From the NCBI RefSeq assembly GCF_029852145.1, contig NC_079978.1, positions 15,055,153 to 15,119,152 on the forward strand: a DNA stretch of 64,000 bases. Reading direction: 5' to 3'. The notes beneath the pieces were generated by a model, which worked only from the letters and a program-made list of their open reading frames with translations, made no database searches and was not told the origin of the DNA. This document shows, piece after piece, positions 11,726 to 23,574 of this stretch. Each line of letters begins with the position of its first letter. Positions within the stretch are counted from its first letter, which is position 1. Both the position numbers and the translations under genes were made by a program. The DNA is from Microplitis mediator (lineage: Eukaryota; Arthropoda; Insecta; Hymenoptera; Braconidae).

Positions 11726-11960
11726 TGTGTGTGTGTGAGTGTGCGACCGAAGAAGTCGCTAATTAACCGCGTAAACCGTGATTATTCGTTAAAATAACAA
11801 ATAACCGTGGTTATTGATTTAAAAGAATTGTAAACCGAGATTATAAATAATTAACCCGCGTTTAATTATTTATGTTATCTTTGTAAGGGTAGTAGAACAG
11901 AGCAACGAAGCTCATGTAAAAAGGTTTTGTTTTTGTTTTCTTGTTTAAATAAAGTTTTGA
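10386..11960. other. Unclassified, LTR-like composition; (GT)n at 11664-11737
   Basis: No gene seen. 10440-10780 is low-complexity (TTATGACTACTTATTACTAC-like words). 11230-11640 is unusually GC-rich for the window. 11655-11740 is a (GT)n microsatellite. From 11760 to 11870 a motif of the form AACCGNGATTAT occurs four times. An AATAAA lies at about 11948. The GC-rich block followed by AATAAA could be an old LTR, but no paired LTR or target duplication was found. Confidence 0.4.
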
Positions 11961-11968
11961 TTATTTTT

Positions 11969-12769
<801 letters not shown>

Positions 12770-13305
12770 ATTAAAAACTGTCTAGATTTCAAAGACCCCT
12801 TTTCAACCCTGGACTCCGGCGAGCTAAACCGAGCAAAAAGGGGTAGCTATTTATTTGAAATTGTCAAATTGGTAATTTATAATTGCTAACAAATTAATGG
12901 TTCGTCAAAGTTCCGATTTTCTGGTAAATTTAGAATTTTAACCGATTTTGATTCATAATGAATTTGGTTCATATTTAACGCTAATTGATAATTTTAATTT
13001 AACCCAATTTTACTCGTTACGTCTTTCGTAAAGAATTAGTCTCAACGTCACAAGGTTACTCATACGATTGAGACTAGCCAGTAGATGTTTTTTTTCCATC
13101 AAGATCCACGATTGCCACTACGACTTGAACAGACAGTCAAATTATAATCATAAATTGTAATAATTGTCCAATAAGCAACTCCAATGAAGAGAACACCGTT
13201 GAACATCTCTTACTTAGATGCCCTCTTTTGGCACAACTTCTTTCGGATTACCTGAAGCCCTTACAACTTTACCTCTTACAGTTCACGTCTTTTAATCTTT
13301 TAATT
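12770..13305. other. No gene; possible LINE C-terminal trace
   Basis: 13110-13260 contains a weak ENTVEHLLLRCPLL-like reading that resembles the C-terminal Cys/His motif of LINEs. Otherwise nothing can be supported. Confidence 0.35.
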
Positions 13306-13590
13306 TAGCCATTTAAATATAGTGGAAACCTAAACATGCAAACCTCTCAATAAGACAAGTTATAGATAAATTGAGAAAAATATAGATTGCCCGAACTGGG
13401 AATCGAACCCAGACCAATTCGGTATCGCGCCGAGTGCTCTACCACTTGAGTTATCCGGCACTATACTATATTCCATTCAATTTGATCTATAACTTATTGA
13501 GCCACACCGTCCATCGTACGGTAATACACCATTTAAATATAGTGGAAACCTAAATATGCAAACCTCTCAATAAGACAATTTATAAATAGA
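13306..13590. repeat. Inverted repeat around a tRNA-like core, with duplicated flank
   Basis: A 62-bp sequence (starting CCATTTAAATATAGTGGAAA) occurs directly repeated at about 13309-13372 and 13530-13590. Between the copies, arms containing TTATAGATAAATTGAG (left) and CAATTTGATCTATAA (right) are inverted and enclose the tRNA-like sequence 13388-13460. This could be a small mobile element with a long flank duplication, or a segmental duplication with the tRNA in the middle. Confidence 0.6.
13388..13460 (-). tRNA. tRNA-like gene or pseudogene, isotype uncertain
   Basis: 73 nt on the minus strand fold as a near-cloverleaf. The acceptor strands TGCCGGA and TCGGGCA pair with one mismatch. The D stem is CTC/GAG, the anticodon stem has four of five pairs, and the T arm is perfect (CTGGG, TTCGATT, CCCAG). 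The anticodon loop reads CGCGATA: position 33 is G instead of the invariant T and position 37 is T. That argues against a working tRNA, or for a tRNA-derived element. Read literally the anticodon would be CGA. No intron. It sits inside an inverted repeat. Confidence 0.5.
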
Positions 13591-13599
13591 TCTTTTAAG

Positions 13600-14810
13600 C
13601 AATTTGAATACCAAATCAATTAAAGCCTCCTTGTTGCGTAAATATCAAATGTTCACGCCAGAACACTTGATAACTCTACGCTCTACTATACCAGAGGTGC
13701 TGCCATCGACGCGCCCTCTGATACTCGGAATTTCAACTCGATAGCCAGCTACGCGGCAACTGGTATTATTCTACATCACTTGTGATAGAACACCACGTGC
13801 TATCAGTTTTTATTATAATTCAATTACATCGTGTTATTACTATACGTTATCAAGTACATCATTCTAATTGTAACTCGCTGATTCATCATGTATTTGTTAT
13901 CATCTATATTTTTCAATTATATCTTTATTTCATATATAAACTCTGTGCTCAGTGCTGTGGTGACCGCGTGTTAAACTAACCTGCGGGCTATATCTATTCA
14001 CATACTCGCCATCACGTGACTTTGCAGCCACAAATAATTTATATCAATTTTACAAATTACTTTCTAATACAGTCTCCATTTATTACTCATTGCTTAATTA
14101 TTTACTCGTACTCGATGCCAACTGGTGTGACTGATGTCATCATTCAGTCATCCAGTCATACTTAATCTCTAAAATAAATATCAAATTTTATTTGTGACTG
14201 CAAAGAATATTATACGTTCTTACTCGTACTCTACATGTCGCGCATTAAAATTACTTGTGACTTAAAATTACACTCGAACTATTTGTGATATTTGTGAATC
14301 ATGAGTTGTTAATAATTTATTCATTACTGCGCTCTATACTATAAATTAATTCACGTGTATGGTGCCGTGTAAAATTATAGAAAACTCATATTCTATTAAA
14401 CTCGATAAACTCAATCTTCAATTCAACTGCGCTCTATATATATACGTATATAATATTTCATGTGTACGGTGCCATGCAATTTATATTGAACTCAACGAAA
14501 ACTAAACGCAATCGAATTATGTTTAATAAGTGCTCGGATATAAACTCGTGATCGACTCTTGTACTCTATGCTATTATCTGTGATTTATTTTATTAAATAT
14601 GGACAATACACCAAATTAGTGACTTATTATTTCTTTCACCATCCCGATCCAGGAAATAAATATTTAATGTAGTTTTTAAGTTAATATTTTACACTCCTAG
14701 TACTTCACCCTGCATGCCTGCCGTCTACGAGCTTTCATACTAAATGAATAAATCAGGTTACTCTCATCCCTGGTCACTGATTAGTATCCTCTGTCATTCT
14801 TTAATATTAA
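13600..14810. other. Unclassified AT-rich stretch
   Basis: No supported exon. 13680-13780 is more GC-rich. 13790-14750 has many short CTCGTACTC / TTGTGATATTTGTG words, resembling the low-complexity block at 10440-10780, so the two may belong to one decayed element. Confidence 0.4.
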
Positions 14811-15828
14811 TATTTACACTTATGTTCTATGTTCGTTTCTTATATTAGCCTGTTTCCTCTGAAGATTTAAAAAAGATCCGCTAGAGGCAGCAGTAGTGGG
14901 GGGTACATATTAGGGTGATTCATTTCCGCAAAATTTTTTTTTATCAAGTCCTCAAGCAAAATTTCAATTTACATTGAAAAAAAAAAATTCTCACTAAATA
15001 TGAGCTCTTAATTCCAATGCTAAGTCCTTGCCATGTGATTTCAAAGATTCCCCATTTAAAATACACGTAAATTAAATTACTTTTTTTTAACTTTCTAATA
15101 CTCAGCTGCATTTCATGATGTCAAGGTGGTTATGGTCGCAACTTGTAGGGCATTTGGTGTTCTTCAGAAGTGCCCATTGTTACTTAGCTGGAATTCCAGC
15201 TGTTTCACTTGTGTCGGTTGCGGAACTCATTTTTCCTCTGAAATTGACGTTTATTGGCTTGCAGAACATAAACTAATGAAAGTACATCAAAAATGTTGAT
15301 AGAAATTTTATAGGAAACTTTATTCCCTTCGAAAAAAGTTATATGCGTCAAGTCGCTAAAGTCCATAGTTTCCGAGTTATAATCATTTTAATAATTTGAA
15401 AAATATAATATGAAAAAAAAATTATAATTGATATATTATTTTTCAAATTATTAAAATGATTATAACTCGGAAAGTATGGACTTTAGCGACTTGACTCGTA
15501 GGACTTTTTTCGAAGGGAATAAAATTTCCTATAAAATTTCGATATGCATTTTTGATGTACTTGTTGGGGATACAGCAACGTTGTTATATTATATACACTA
15601 TGTTAATTAATTTTTTATAGTATCATTAACTATCCATACTGTTGTAATTACTTTTCATAGTCAGTCTGTACTAATAAATTGAACAGAGCAGACGTGCTAC
15701 GGTTTACATAACTTCGTATCGTTTATTTGTCTATTACCTAGTGTACAGTTAACAGGTTATGGGCCCAGGCAAATAACGAGGTCACAGAAGTTGCTAGTGT
15801 TCTTTGAGTTATTTAGTAAATATTTATC

Positions 15829-16378
15829 ATGGCTGATAGTAATTCAATTGTGAAATTAAACGACGATAATTACCCGTTATGGAAGTTCAAAATTCCGATG
15901 TAACTGATGAAGGGTGATCTATGGTGCGTAGTTGAAAATGAACGACCAACAGTTCAAGCGAAACTGGTCGCATGGGGAAAAAAGGACCGCAGAGCACGCG
16001 CTATCATTGGTCTGTCTATTGAAGATGGTCAGGTCAGCCTTATAAAAAATGCAGAAACCGCGAAAGAAACATAGTGTGCATTGAAGGAGTTCCATGAGAA
16101 GTCAACATTTACAAGCGAAGTAATGCTGTTGAAACAGTTATGTCTGAAGCGATACACTGAGGATAAGAGCATGGAAGATCATTTGGCAGAAATAGACGCG
16201 CTGATGGATAAAATGACGGCGTTGAGGGAGCAGATGACGGACAGGTACAAATTCGCGATGATCCTATGCAGTTAACCTGATTCGTACGGCCCACTTATCA
16301 CAGCACTAGAATCAAGGCCAATTAAGGATCTTACATACAGTGTAGTAAGGAATGCCATAATCGGAGAATACTGTAGTG
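15829..16378 (+). pseudogene. gag: Copia gag remnant with three in-frame stops
   Basis: Starts at ATG 15829 with MADSNSIVKLNDDNY and PLWKF, the typical N-terminus of copia Gag (L-x-x-x-N-Y-x-x-W). It later has LKQLCLKRYTEDKSMEDHL, matching the conserved UBN2-type gag helix. Stops fall at 15901, 16072 and 16273, all in the same frame with no indel, so decay is by point substitution. The reading ends abruptly near 16378, where the next element begins. The intact protein would form the virus-like particle; this copy cannot. Confidence 0.9.
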
Positions 16379-16383
16379 ATTAG

Positions 16384-19300
16384 TGTCACGTAACCATTCA
16401 GATTAATTAATAATTAATTAGAAATAAGTAATTAAAAATAGTATTTAAGTTTAAATTTGAATGGTTACGTGGGCATTTCGTTGCTACGCCGGTGAGACAG
16501 CGTTTGCTCGCACATGCGCGCGGTATGACTGAGAGCACGTGTGTGCATAAATTTTAATTTTTAATTTAAAAATAATTACACTTATTATTTATTATTTATA
16601 AGGGAATATTTATGATTTTGCGTTATTCAAGGGACATAATGTGTGGTCACATTATGCCCCAATCATTGTTTTTATTTTGTTTAGTTGAAATTGGATGTCC
16701 AGGTATTGTGGAAATGAAAATAGTCACCACAGAGGAGGGGAAAAATCGATATTTTCCCCTGCAATATCGACGGATAACATACAGTGTTAAATAATTATTA
16801 TTTAATTATGTATATATTTTATAATTATCATTTTGGTATAAATGCATACTAAATATATGTATTTAATTTATTTTGTATCATTCAGGTGGGGTAAAATTGT
16901 CTTTATAATTTATTTAATTAGTTAAAGGCCCGGGGCTAGGTAACAATGATAATAATAATTAAGGGCGATTGTTGCGCCACGTGGGTGGCCAACAAGTGGC
17001 CGGCCCATTAAGTACTCAGAAAGGTACGGGGAGTGCGATAGAGTGGACGCTGTCGAATTACATAGTCGAGCATACGTCGCAATTACGTTTTCCTTTAAGT
17101 CAGTAGTACCGTAATTCAAATTAACTAAGTGTTTATATTTATTATTGATAAATTCGCCGGGCGATTAATTCTTGTGTTGCTAAATTTTGAACCGGCTGGG
17201 AGCAACATTGAGTAAGTACTTTTGTATTCCCCTTTACTGCATTGTTACCTGTAACCCCCCGGGGATTGTTGGCATTCGCAACGCGAATAATATTCGACTG
17301 TTTTCTTTTTTTTGTATTTGACTACCCCTGAATGGTACATATTTTTATATATAAGAAAAGAAATTGGGGCTAAATTAAGTGTATGTTGTGTAATTTACGA
17401 TTTAATATTGAGAATTGCGCGGTTGCGGTAGTCCGCTGTATAGATGTAGTTCGATATCGATATATCGATAGTTACCTATATCTATATACATATAGATATA
17501 GCTATACACCGGCTAAGGAAAAATTCCTGAGCCGATGACGTAGTAATTCAGAAGAAAATTCCTGAGCGAATAATAATAATTATAAAGTCGAGTTATTATT
17601 ATTATTTATATTATAATTTATTACAATTATTATTATTATTTAATTAATTAACCCCGAATTATTATTTATATTTTTCTTTTTTTTGTGTACCCCAGTGGTC
17701 CAGCCATTTATATTATATTTTTTTTAAATAATTATTGATAGAGGAATAACTATTTATTTAAAATAATTTATGTAATGATTTTTTTGGGAATTTAAATTGA
17801 AAGTGAGTGTGCACCGTATCTTTCTCCCCCTGTAAAGTGTAAAGGGGTAACCCAAGGTGGTGATAAATATTTTATTGACATTTTGTCTAATTTGTTTAAG
17901 GGAATTATTATTATTATGTCTTTATATTATTTATTGGATTTAAATTCGAAATTCTTTGCATTGTATAGAGTCGACCCCCAGGGGTTTATTAACGATTATA
18001 ATTTGTAATAAGTGAAATATTGTATCAAAGATTTTCTGATAATTTTTATAAATATTTGGATCCAACAATTCTCGGGGAAATACTCTGTGTTTATTTTCCT
18101 GGGTCTTTTCTTGCTATATTTAATTTATTTTATTATTTTATATATATTTAACTGTATTTATCATTTTCTGGTAATTTCTTTTCTTTTATTTTGACTTATC
18201 CGCCTTGTTACTGGCTGTACTCGCTCGGATTTTCCCTCGCAAATTTCCCCCTGATAAAAATTTTGTCCATTTTTGAGAAACGGTCTGGCGCCTACGTGCA
18301 CTAACCCAGCCTGAGGGGCTGGTCCAGACACAGCCTATTTTTATTTTGCAACTTAATAACACTATTATTTATTTATAAATTTAAAATTTAATTGAAGTTA
18401 AATTTATCAACGTTTTATTTTTCCGGACTTGGAATTTATAATTTTTTTTGTTTTTCACGTGGGTGACCGCATACGGTACTGGGGTAATTCGCGTCTCCGT
18501 CGCGAAATTTAAACTAGTATTTGTTATATTAGTATCTTTAATAAATATCACTTATACACTACAATGATAACACACTTATATTAGAAATAATAACATGTTA
18601 TGTCCGCCGCTTAATTTTTAATTATTTATCCGGGATTTCTCCCTTTGGTAGCGATAGTAATTTTTGGACAAGCGGGTTGGAGGGTGCGGACAACAATAAA
18701 GAATACGAGGAAGAAATTATCTTCCTATAATTTATTATTTATAGTGGATCTTTTCGAAAATTAAGAACCCAAACGTCTTCGAAGAGACTGGTGCTCTTGT
18801 TTAAGCCAAAGTATTTTATGATGATAGAAAAATAGTTCTTTCACCTACCTTTCGATGTCAATTCTTCTAGTGCGGCAGCTATTATCCCTCCAGGACTAAA
18901 CAGCTCACTCGACCTTCCTGAGGGTTGGTAGAATGGGTGCGGCTGGGTTGGTAGGATGATATCTTATGTACTACTTTCGAATGAAACCGCAAGGTTGGAG
19001 TGATGAACTTGATCTTTTATTAATTATTTCAAATTACAACGTTTTTACTGAACGTCACTTGTTCACTCTAGTTTTCACAATTTATGTTTAATTTATATTA
19101 TAGGATTACTTATCCTTAACCGATATTTTATAAAGATTTTAATATATATTTAATGCGTCCTTTTTACACACCCGAAAAGTGGTTTTATTCGCAAATTAAC
19201 TCGGCACGAGATGGAATCGCAAATTCACGTGATTTGCGTCACTGGTTCGATCGTACCGGATGGTTTTTATAAATCCGACAAATATTGTAGTAGACGAACG

Positions 19301-20129
19301 ATTACTACAGTTGCGTCAGATCGAATTTTAGATCAATATTTGAGGCTTTTTAATATAAAATTTAAATCCCTTACTGACTTTTCGACGCCTAGGGCGGATT
19401 CCTGCAGTAAGGTTAATAGAATTTAGCAATCTTTGACTATTTCTTATTGACTTTTCGACGAAGATGCGGATTCCTGCAATAAGAATTAGCCTAGATTATT
19501 TAAGAAGTGCCCTATTGACTTTTCAACGCAGATGCGGATTCCTGCAATAGGGTTTAAGTTAAAAATTATTAAAAATCCTCTTATTGACTTTTCAACGCCT
19601 AGGGCGGATTCCTGCAATAAGAGTACACGAAATTTCGACGTTCGAATATTCGCGGACCGTAAGTTTTATGAACCGACTAGCCCTGAGCTATGGGTGCTCA
19701 GGCTTTTTATAAACTTTGGTTAGTGATTTGATGGGGAATTTATAATCATTGTCATTGGTGGAAAGTGACGACAGTTTATTATTTATTCGTTAAACTTATT
19801 GCAGGTGTCTTCCCACTATTCTTTGCCGCATAAAAAGCTGAAAAAGCTGACGCTGCGTTTTCGCGCGCTTTTCAAAGAGGAGCTCAGAAATAATTATTTT
19901 AAATAATTATTAACATAAAAAAAAAATTATTTGGACATAACAAACACCACAATTACCAGCAGTAAAAGAAAGCAAGAGCAATATATAGTTTATTGAGATA
20001 CAATGTTTGCTGTTAAACTGTCAATATAAGACTGACTGACTTTTGTCGCGCATCTATAAAAACAAGAGAAGAAGGCATTTGTTTTCTAGCTATTCAAATT
20101 ATTAAAAGATCAGTTTCACATTCGTTACA
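16384..20129 (-). mobile_element. Candidate long LTR of a gypsy-like element (minus strand)
   Basis: On the minus strand the segment begins TGTAACGAATGTG at 20129, just after a polypurine tract (GAGAAGGGGGTAG, 20142-20130), and ends CGTGACA at 16384. TG...CA ends with matching 7-bp termini and an adjacent purine tract are what a 3' LTR shows. At 3.7 kb it would be very long, so another insertion inside it is possible. The other LTR and the target duplication are missing. It contains the hairpin array 19369-19623 and palindromes such as TATCGATATATCGATA (about 17456). No coding sequence recognised within. Confidence 0.4.
19369..19623. repeat. Four spaced hairpins with covarying stems
   Basis: Four units at 19369-19412, 19441-19485, 19510-19552 and 19578-19623 share the inner sequence GACTTTTC(G/A)ACG...GCGGATTCCTG. 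Their outer 8-9 bp stems differ but always pair: CCTTACTG/CAGTAAGG, TTCTTATTG/CAATAAGAA, CCCTATTG/CAATAGGG, CTCTTATTG/CAATAAGAG. The inner part also pairs (CGCCTAGGGCG in units 1 and 4; CGC-AGAT-GCG in unit 3). Spacing is 72, 69 and 68 bp. Confidence 0.85.
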
Positions 20130-21170
20130 CTACCCCCTTCTCAATAAATTATCGTCCCGATAAAATTGTGTTCGGAGAATCGAACTTAATTGAAATTAAA
20201 ACCATTCGCGATCTTGGTTCGATTCCACTATGGTCCCAGCACACCCTATCTATCACCCTACAGGGAAAAAAACACCAGAGCCAAAAAACAACCCTGTAGG
20301 TTAACGCAAAGATAATAAAAAAATAAAAAAAATAGTCTATAGTTTAATTGAGCTAAGAATTGATAATAATAAAAAAATAAAATATTCTGCTAAGAAGTTA
20401 ATCGATACGCGAGACTCTATTTTCCTATTCAGCAAATCAAATAAAATTAAGAATGCAACCCTCCTTTTAATTGAATGGACCTTCAATGGGAATGGGATCA
20501 GGTGCGAGATGGGAACAGAAACTTCTTCCTCTTCTCCTTGAAGGACTAGGAATGGACTCCTTCTCTCCTTCTCCAATGAAATTGAAAATATTATCTACAC
20601 ATAATAAAAAAAAAACAAAACGAGTATCTCCAACATTTTATTAAATTCCATATTTAAACATATTTCATCATCACATTCTATTATTTATCAGCTGTTAATT
20701 TTAAACTTTTAGTGTGATCAATTTGCTACTTTTTTGATCTTAAATGCTCAATGTTCTACCGCTCGGTTCATTCAGTTCATATGCCGATATGTTATCTCGA
20801 GCTAACACATCAATGATTACTGAATAATACACGTTGCAACGAATTTCAATTTTTCCCCCTAAAAGTTCCTCGGAAACTCTCCAGGGCATCCACCTATCTC
20901 TCAGAAGTCGTGCACTACTTAAGAGAAATGTTGACTATGCCAACTCCAGATGGATCCGAAAGCTCCAGTCAGGATACGGTTGACCAATGATAAATCCTAA
21001 AAATTCAAACTTTTGATTTGATCTGAGCTCACTTAAACCAAAAGAAATATCCAGTCTCTCATCAAAGGCCCAAGAATCCCGGGAACCCCTTACAACGACC
21101 AATCGTTCAGGGTCCTCAGACGGACTTCCCTCAGCTAATAACCGAACTTAGAACATTCCAATGAGAAAAG
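20130..21170 (-). other. Probable internal remnant of the LTR element, unrecognised
   Basis: The minus strand carries partly open reading (for example GFIIGQPYPDWSFRIHLELA near 20980-20920) with a few stops. Near 20200 it ends in PNTILSGR followed by a stop and the polypurine tract at 20142-20130. This fits the 3' end of a polyprotein just before an LTR, but no protease, RT or integrase motif is visible, so the assignment is by position only. Confidence 0.35.
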
Positions 21171-21179
21171 TAGGAGGTG

Positions 21180-23358
21180 TGGATAGAGATGGAAGGGGAA
21201 TAGTATGGGTAGAACTAGAAGGGATAAAGAAAAAGAAATAAGTTATGAAGGCAAAAAGTAAATTGAAGGGGGAGCGAGAAAGAATTGACGATGATTTAAC
21301 GGTTGATGAGAGGAGAACCAGGTGGATGATTGAAAGAGAAGCACGAAAAGAGAGAATGCAGGGAAAGAGGGTGAAAGTAGGTTACATGAAGATGTAGGTG
21401 AATGGGGAATTGAAGTTATGGGATGAAGTGAATGAGATTTGGGGAGCGAGGGCGGGAAACGAATAAGGATGAGGGAAAGGAAGGTGGGGGAGGAAGGGGA
21501 GCTAGAGAGAGACAGGAGAAGGGGGAAAAAGTGTTTTACAAGGTTGGTTTCTGGAATGTGGCGGGATTGTCAGGAAGGTCAGGAAGGATAAAGGAAAGTT
21601 GATGTTGTTATTTGTAGATTTGAGGACAGCGTTTGACTCGGTGGATAGGAGGAAATTGTTCGAATGTTTGAGGAAAAGGGGGGTTAGGGAAGGACTGGTG
21701 AGGAGGTGTGAGGTAGTGTTAAGTGAGACGGTTAGTAAAGTGAGAGTAGGAAAGGAGAGCGGAAAGAAGTTTTGGACGGAGAGGGGAGTCAAGCAGGGAT
21801 GCCCGCTGAGTCCCCTTTGGTTTGTGCTGTTCTTGTCGGATATGGATGAGGAGTTAGAAAAGGGAAGATGGGGAGGAGTAGAGCTGGGAGGTGGGAAAAA
21901 GGTGTATGGTTTAGTGTATGCGGACGACGTGGTCCTGATGGCAAAGGAGGAGGGGGAAATGAGTGGAATGATTAGGAGACTGGAGAGATACATAGAAGGA
22001 AAAGGGTTAGAAGTCAATACAAGGAAGACGAAAATCATGAGGTGTAGGAAAGGAGGGGGTAGGAATAGGAAAGTTAGTTGGCGATGGATGGTAGAGGAGA
22101 TAGAGGAAGTGAGAAAGTATGTGTATTTAGAGTATGTTTTGAAAGCGAATGGGAGTCAAGAGGAACATGTGAGAGAGAGAGTAAGGAAAGGAGCGAGTGT
22201 GTTAGGACAGATCTGGGGAATAGGAAAAAGAAAGTTCAGGAATGACTGGGGGAGAAGGGTATGGCTGTTTGATAAATTAGTGTGGTCGGTGGTGAGTTAC
22301 GGAGTGGAAATCTGGGGGTGGGAAAAAAGGGAGGTGGTGGAGAAACTGCAGGGAAGGTACTTGAGATGGGTGTTAGGGGTGTCGAGGAGGGTTCCGGGAT
22401 ATATGATAAGAGAAGAGCTAAGCAGGGATGAGATGATGGTAAGGGCAGGAATGAGAGCGTGGGGGTATGAAAACAGAATAGAGGAAGGAAAAGGAGGAGA
22501 GTTGGTGCGAAGATGTAGGTTAGAAATGAGGAAAAGAGTCAAAACGGGAAAAGAAGTAGAGGGATGGGAAGGTGAGAGGAGGGACTATTATGAGAAAAGA
22601 GGATGGGACTTAACAGAGGTAGAGGAGAAATGAGAGGGGAAAGGCTAATGGAAGTAGATAGGAAAAAGCAGTGACAGGATAGATGGGAATAGATTAGGAA
22701 TTCGAAGGGAAATAAAGAGTATAAGTTTATTAAGGGGATAGGGATTCCGGGGTATTTGAAGAGGGGTTGGAAGGAAGAGAGGTGGAGAAAGGTGGCGAGG
22801 TTCAGGCTAGGGGATGGGATGAGTGGGGGTAGGTATTGGGGAAACGAGGAAGAAAGGATATGTAGGGTATGTGGGTATAAGGAAGAGACATGGGAACACG
22901 TGTGGAAGGTTTGTTTGGGTTTCGGGGTAGAGAGAGGGTGGCAGGAGATGAGGAAAGAAGTGTTAGGGGAGGATGGGCAAGGAGAAGAGTGGCTTAAAGA
23001 TCTAGAAAGATTGAGGGGAGAAGGAGGGGAGGATAGTTAGAAAAAGAGCAACGGAAACGGAGGTCACGGGATGCGTGTGAGGGAATGGAGGAATGAGAAA
23101 GGCAAAAGAGTTTTTTCTTTGAAATTTCTTTTTATCTTGTTGCCCTGAGTGTGAAGGACGAAGGATGGAAATTGTAAAGGATGGAAGGATGGAAATTGTA
23201 AAAGAGTGTGATATAGGATAAGGATATAGGTTTAAGGAATTGTTTTTATGTAATCTGAAGTTTACGTACTGTTAATTTTTGTTTTTTATGTATTTGTGGA
23301 CGGAAAGTCTGGTTGAAATCCGAAAGGTAAAATTTTGAAACCAATAAAAAAAAAAAAA
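21180..23358 (+). mobile_element. Internally deleted LINE with poly(A), inserted in copia
   Basis: From left to right: an ORF1-like tail (MIEREARKERMQGK near 21330), the very start of an endonuclease (KVGFWNVAGLSGRSGR at 21540-21590), then directly RT motif A at 21605. Most of the endonuclease and the RT N-terminus are therefore deleted. The RT, thumb and a C-terminal Cys/His motif follow, then a 3' UTR and a 14-base A-run ending at 23358. Immediately after comes copia RNase H, so it inserted into that element or into its remains. The plus strand is very purine-rich with few C residues. Confidence 0.85.
21599..22633 (+). pseudogene. LINE reverse transcriptase, 344-codon open frame
   Basis: The open frame contains RT motif A (FVDLRTAFDSVDRR, residues 5-18), motif B (GVKQGCPLSPLW, 63-74), the catalytic YADD (107-110, at 21917-21928), motif D (GLEVNTRKTKIM) and the thumb with VSYGVEIWGW. 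The rest is the Arg/Glu-rich region before the zinc motif. All key catalytic Asp residues in motif A and YADD are present. The N-terminal fingers are lost by the deletion noted for the element, so it should be inactive. After the stop a second open piece (22756-23040, another frame) carries C-x2-C-x8-H-x4-C (CRVCGYKEETWEHVWKVC). Confidence 0.88.
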
Positions 23359-23379
23359 AGCTGCATAAGTAGCCACAGG

Positions 23380-23574
23380 AACGGTGGCTGCAGCAACAGA
23401 ACTAAACACATCGACATAAGACACTACTATGGTCGCGAGCTGGACCAAAAAGGCATAGTTAAAATCAAGTACTGTCCTACTGTATCAAACCAGGCAGATA
23501 TTTTAACAAAACCTACGGGGGCTGTTAAACTAAGAACAATCGCCGAAAGTATAGGTTTGAAAAAATGGCCGTAA
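23380..23574 (+). pseudogene. Copia RNase H C-terminus
   Basis: The reading contains RTKHIDIRHYYGREL and CPTVSNQADILTKP, the hallmark end of copia-type RNase H. It ends at a stop 27 bp before the 3' LTR, as expected for the last domain of the polyprotein. Everything upstream is replaced by the LINE, so this is only a stub. Confidence 0.9.

Noticed and set aside
13388..13460. A fully functional tRNA
   Set aside because: Invariant T33 is G and the anticodon stem and acceptor each carry a mismatch, so only a tRNA-like call is made.
19369..19623. Hairpin repeats as a CRISPR-like array
   Set aside because: The window is eukaryotic, the repeats vary, the intervals share no spacer-like size or character, and no cas genes exist.
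21502..22542. Minus-strand frames of 178 and 81 residues
   Set aside because: Complement of the purine-rich LINE RT frame; Ser/Pro/Leu-rich by base composition only.
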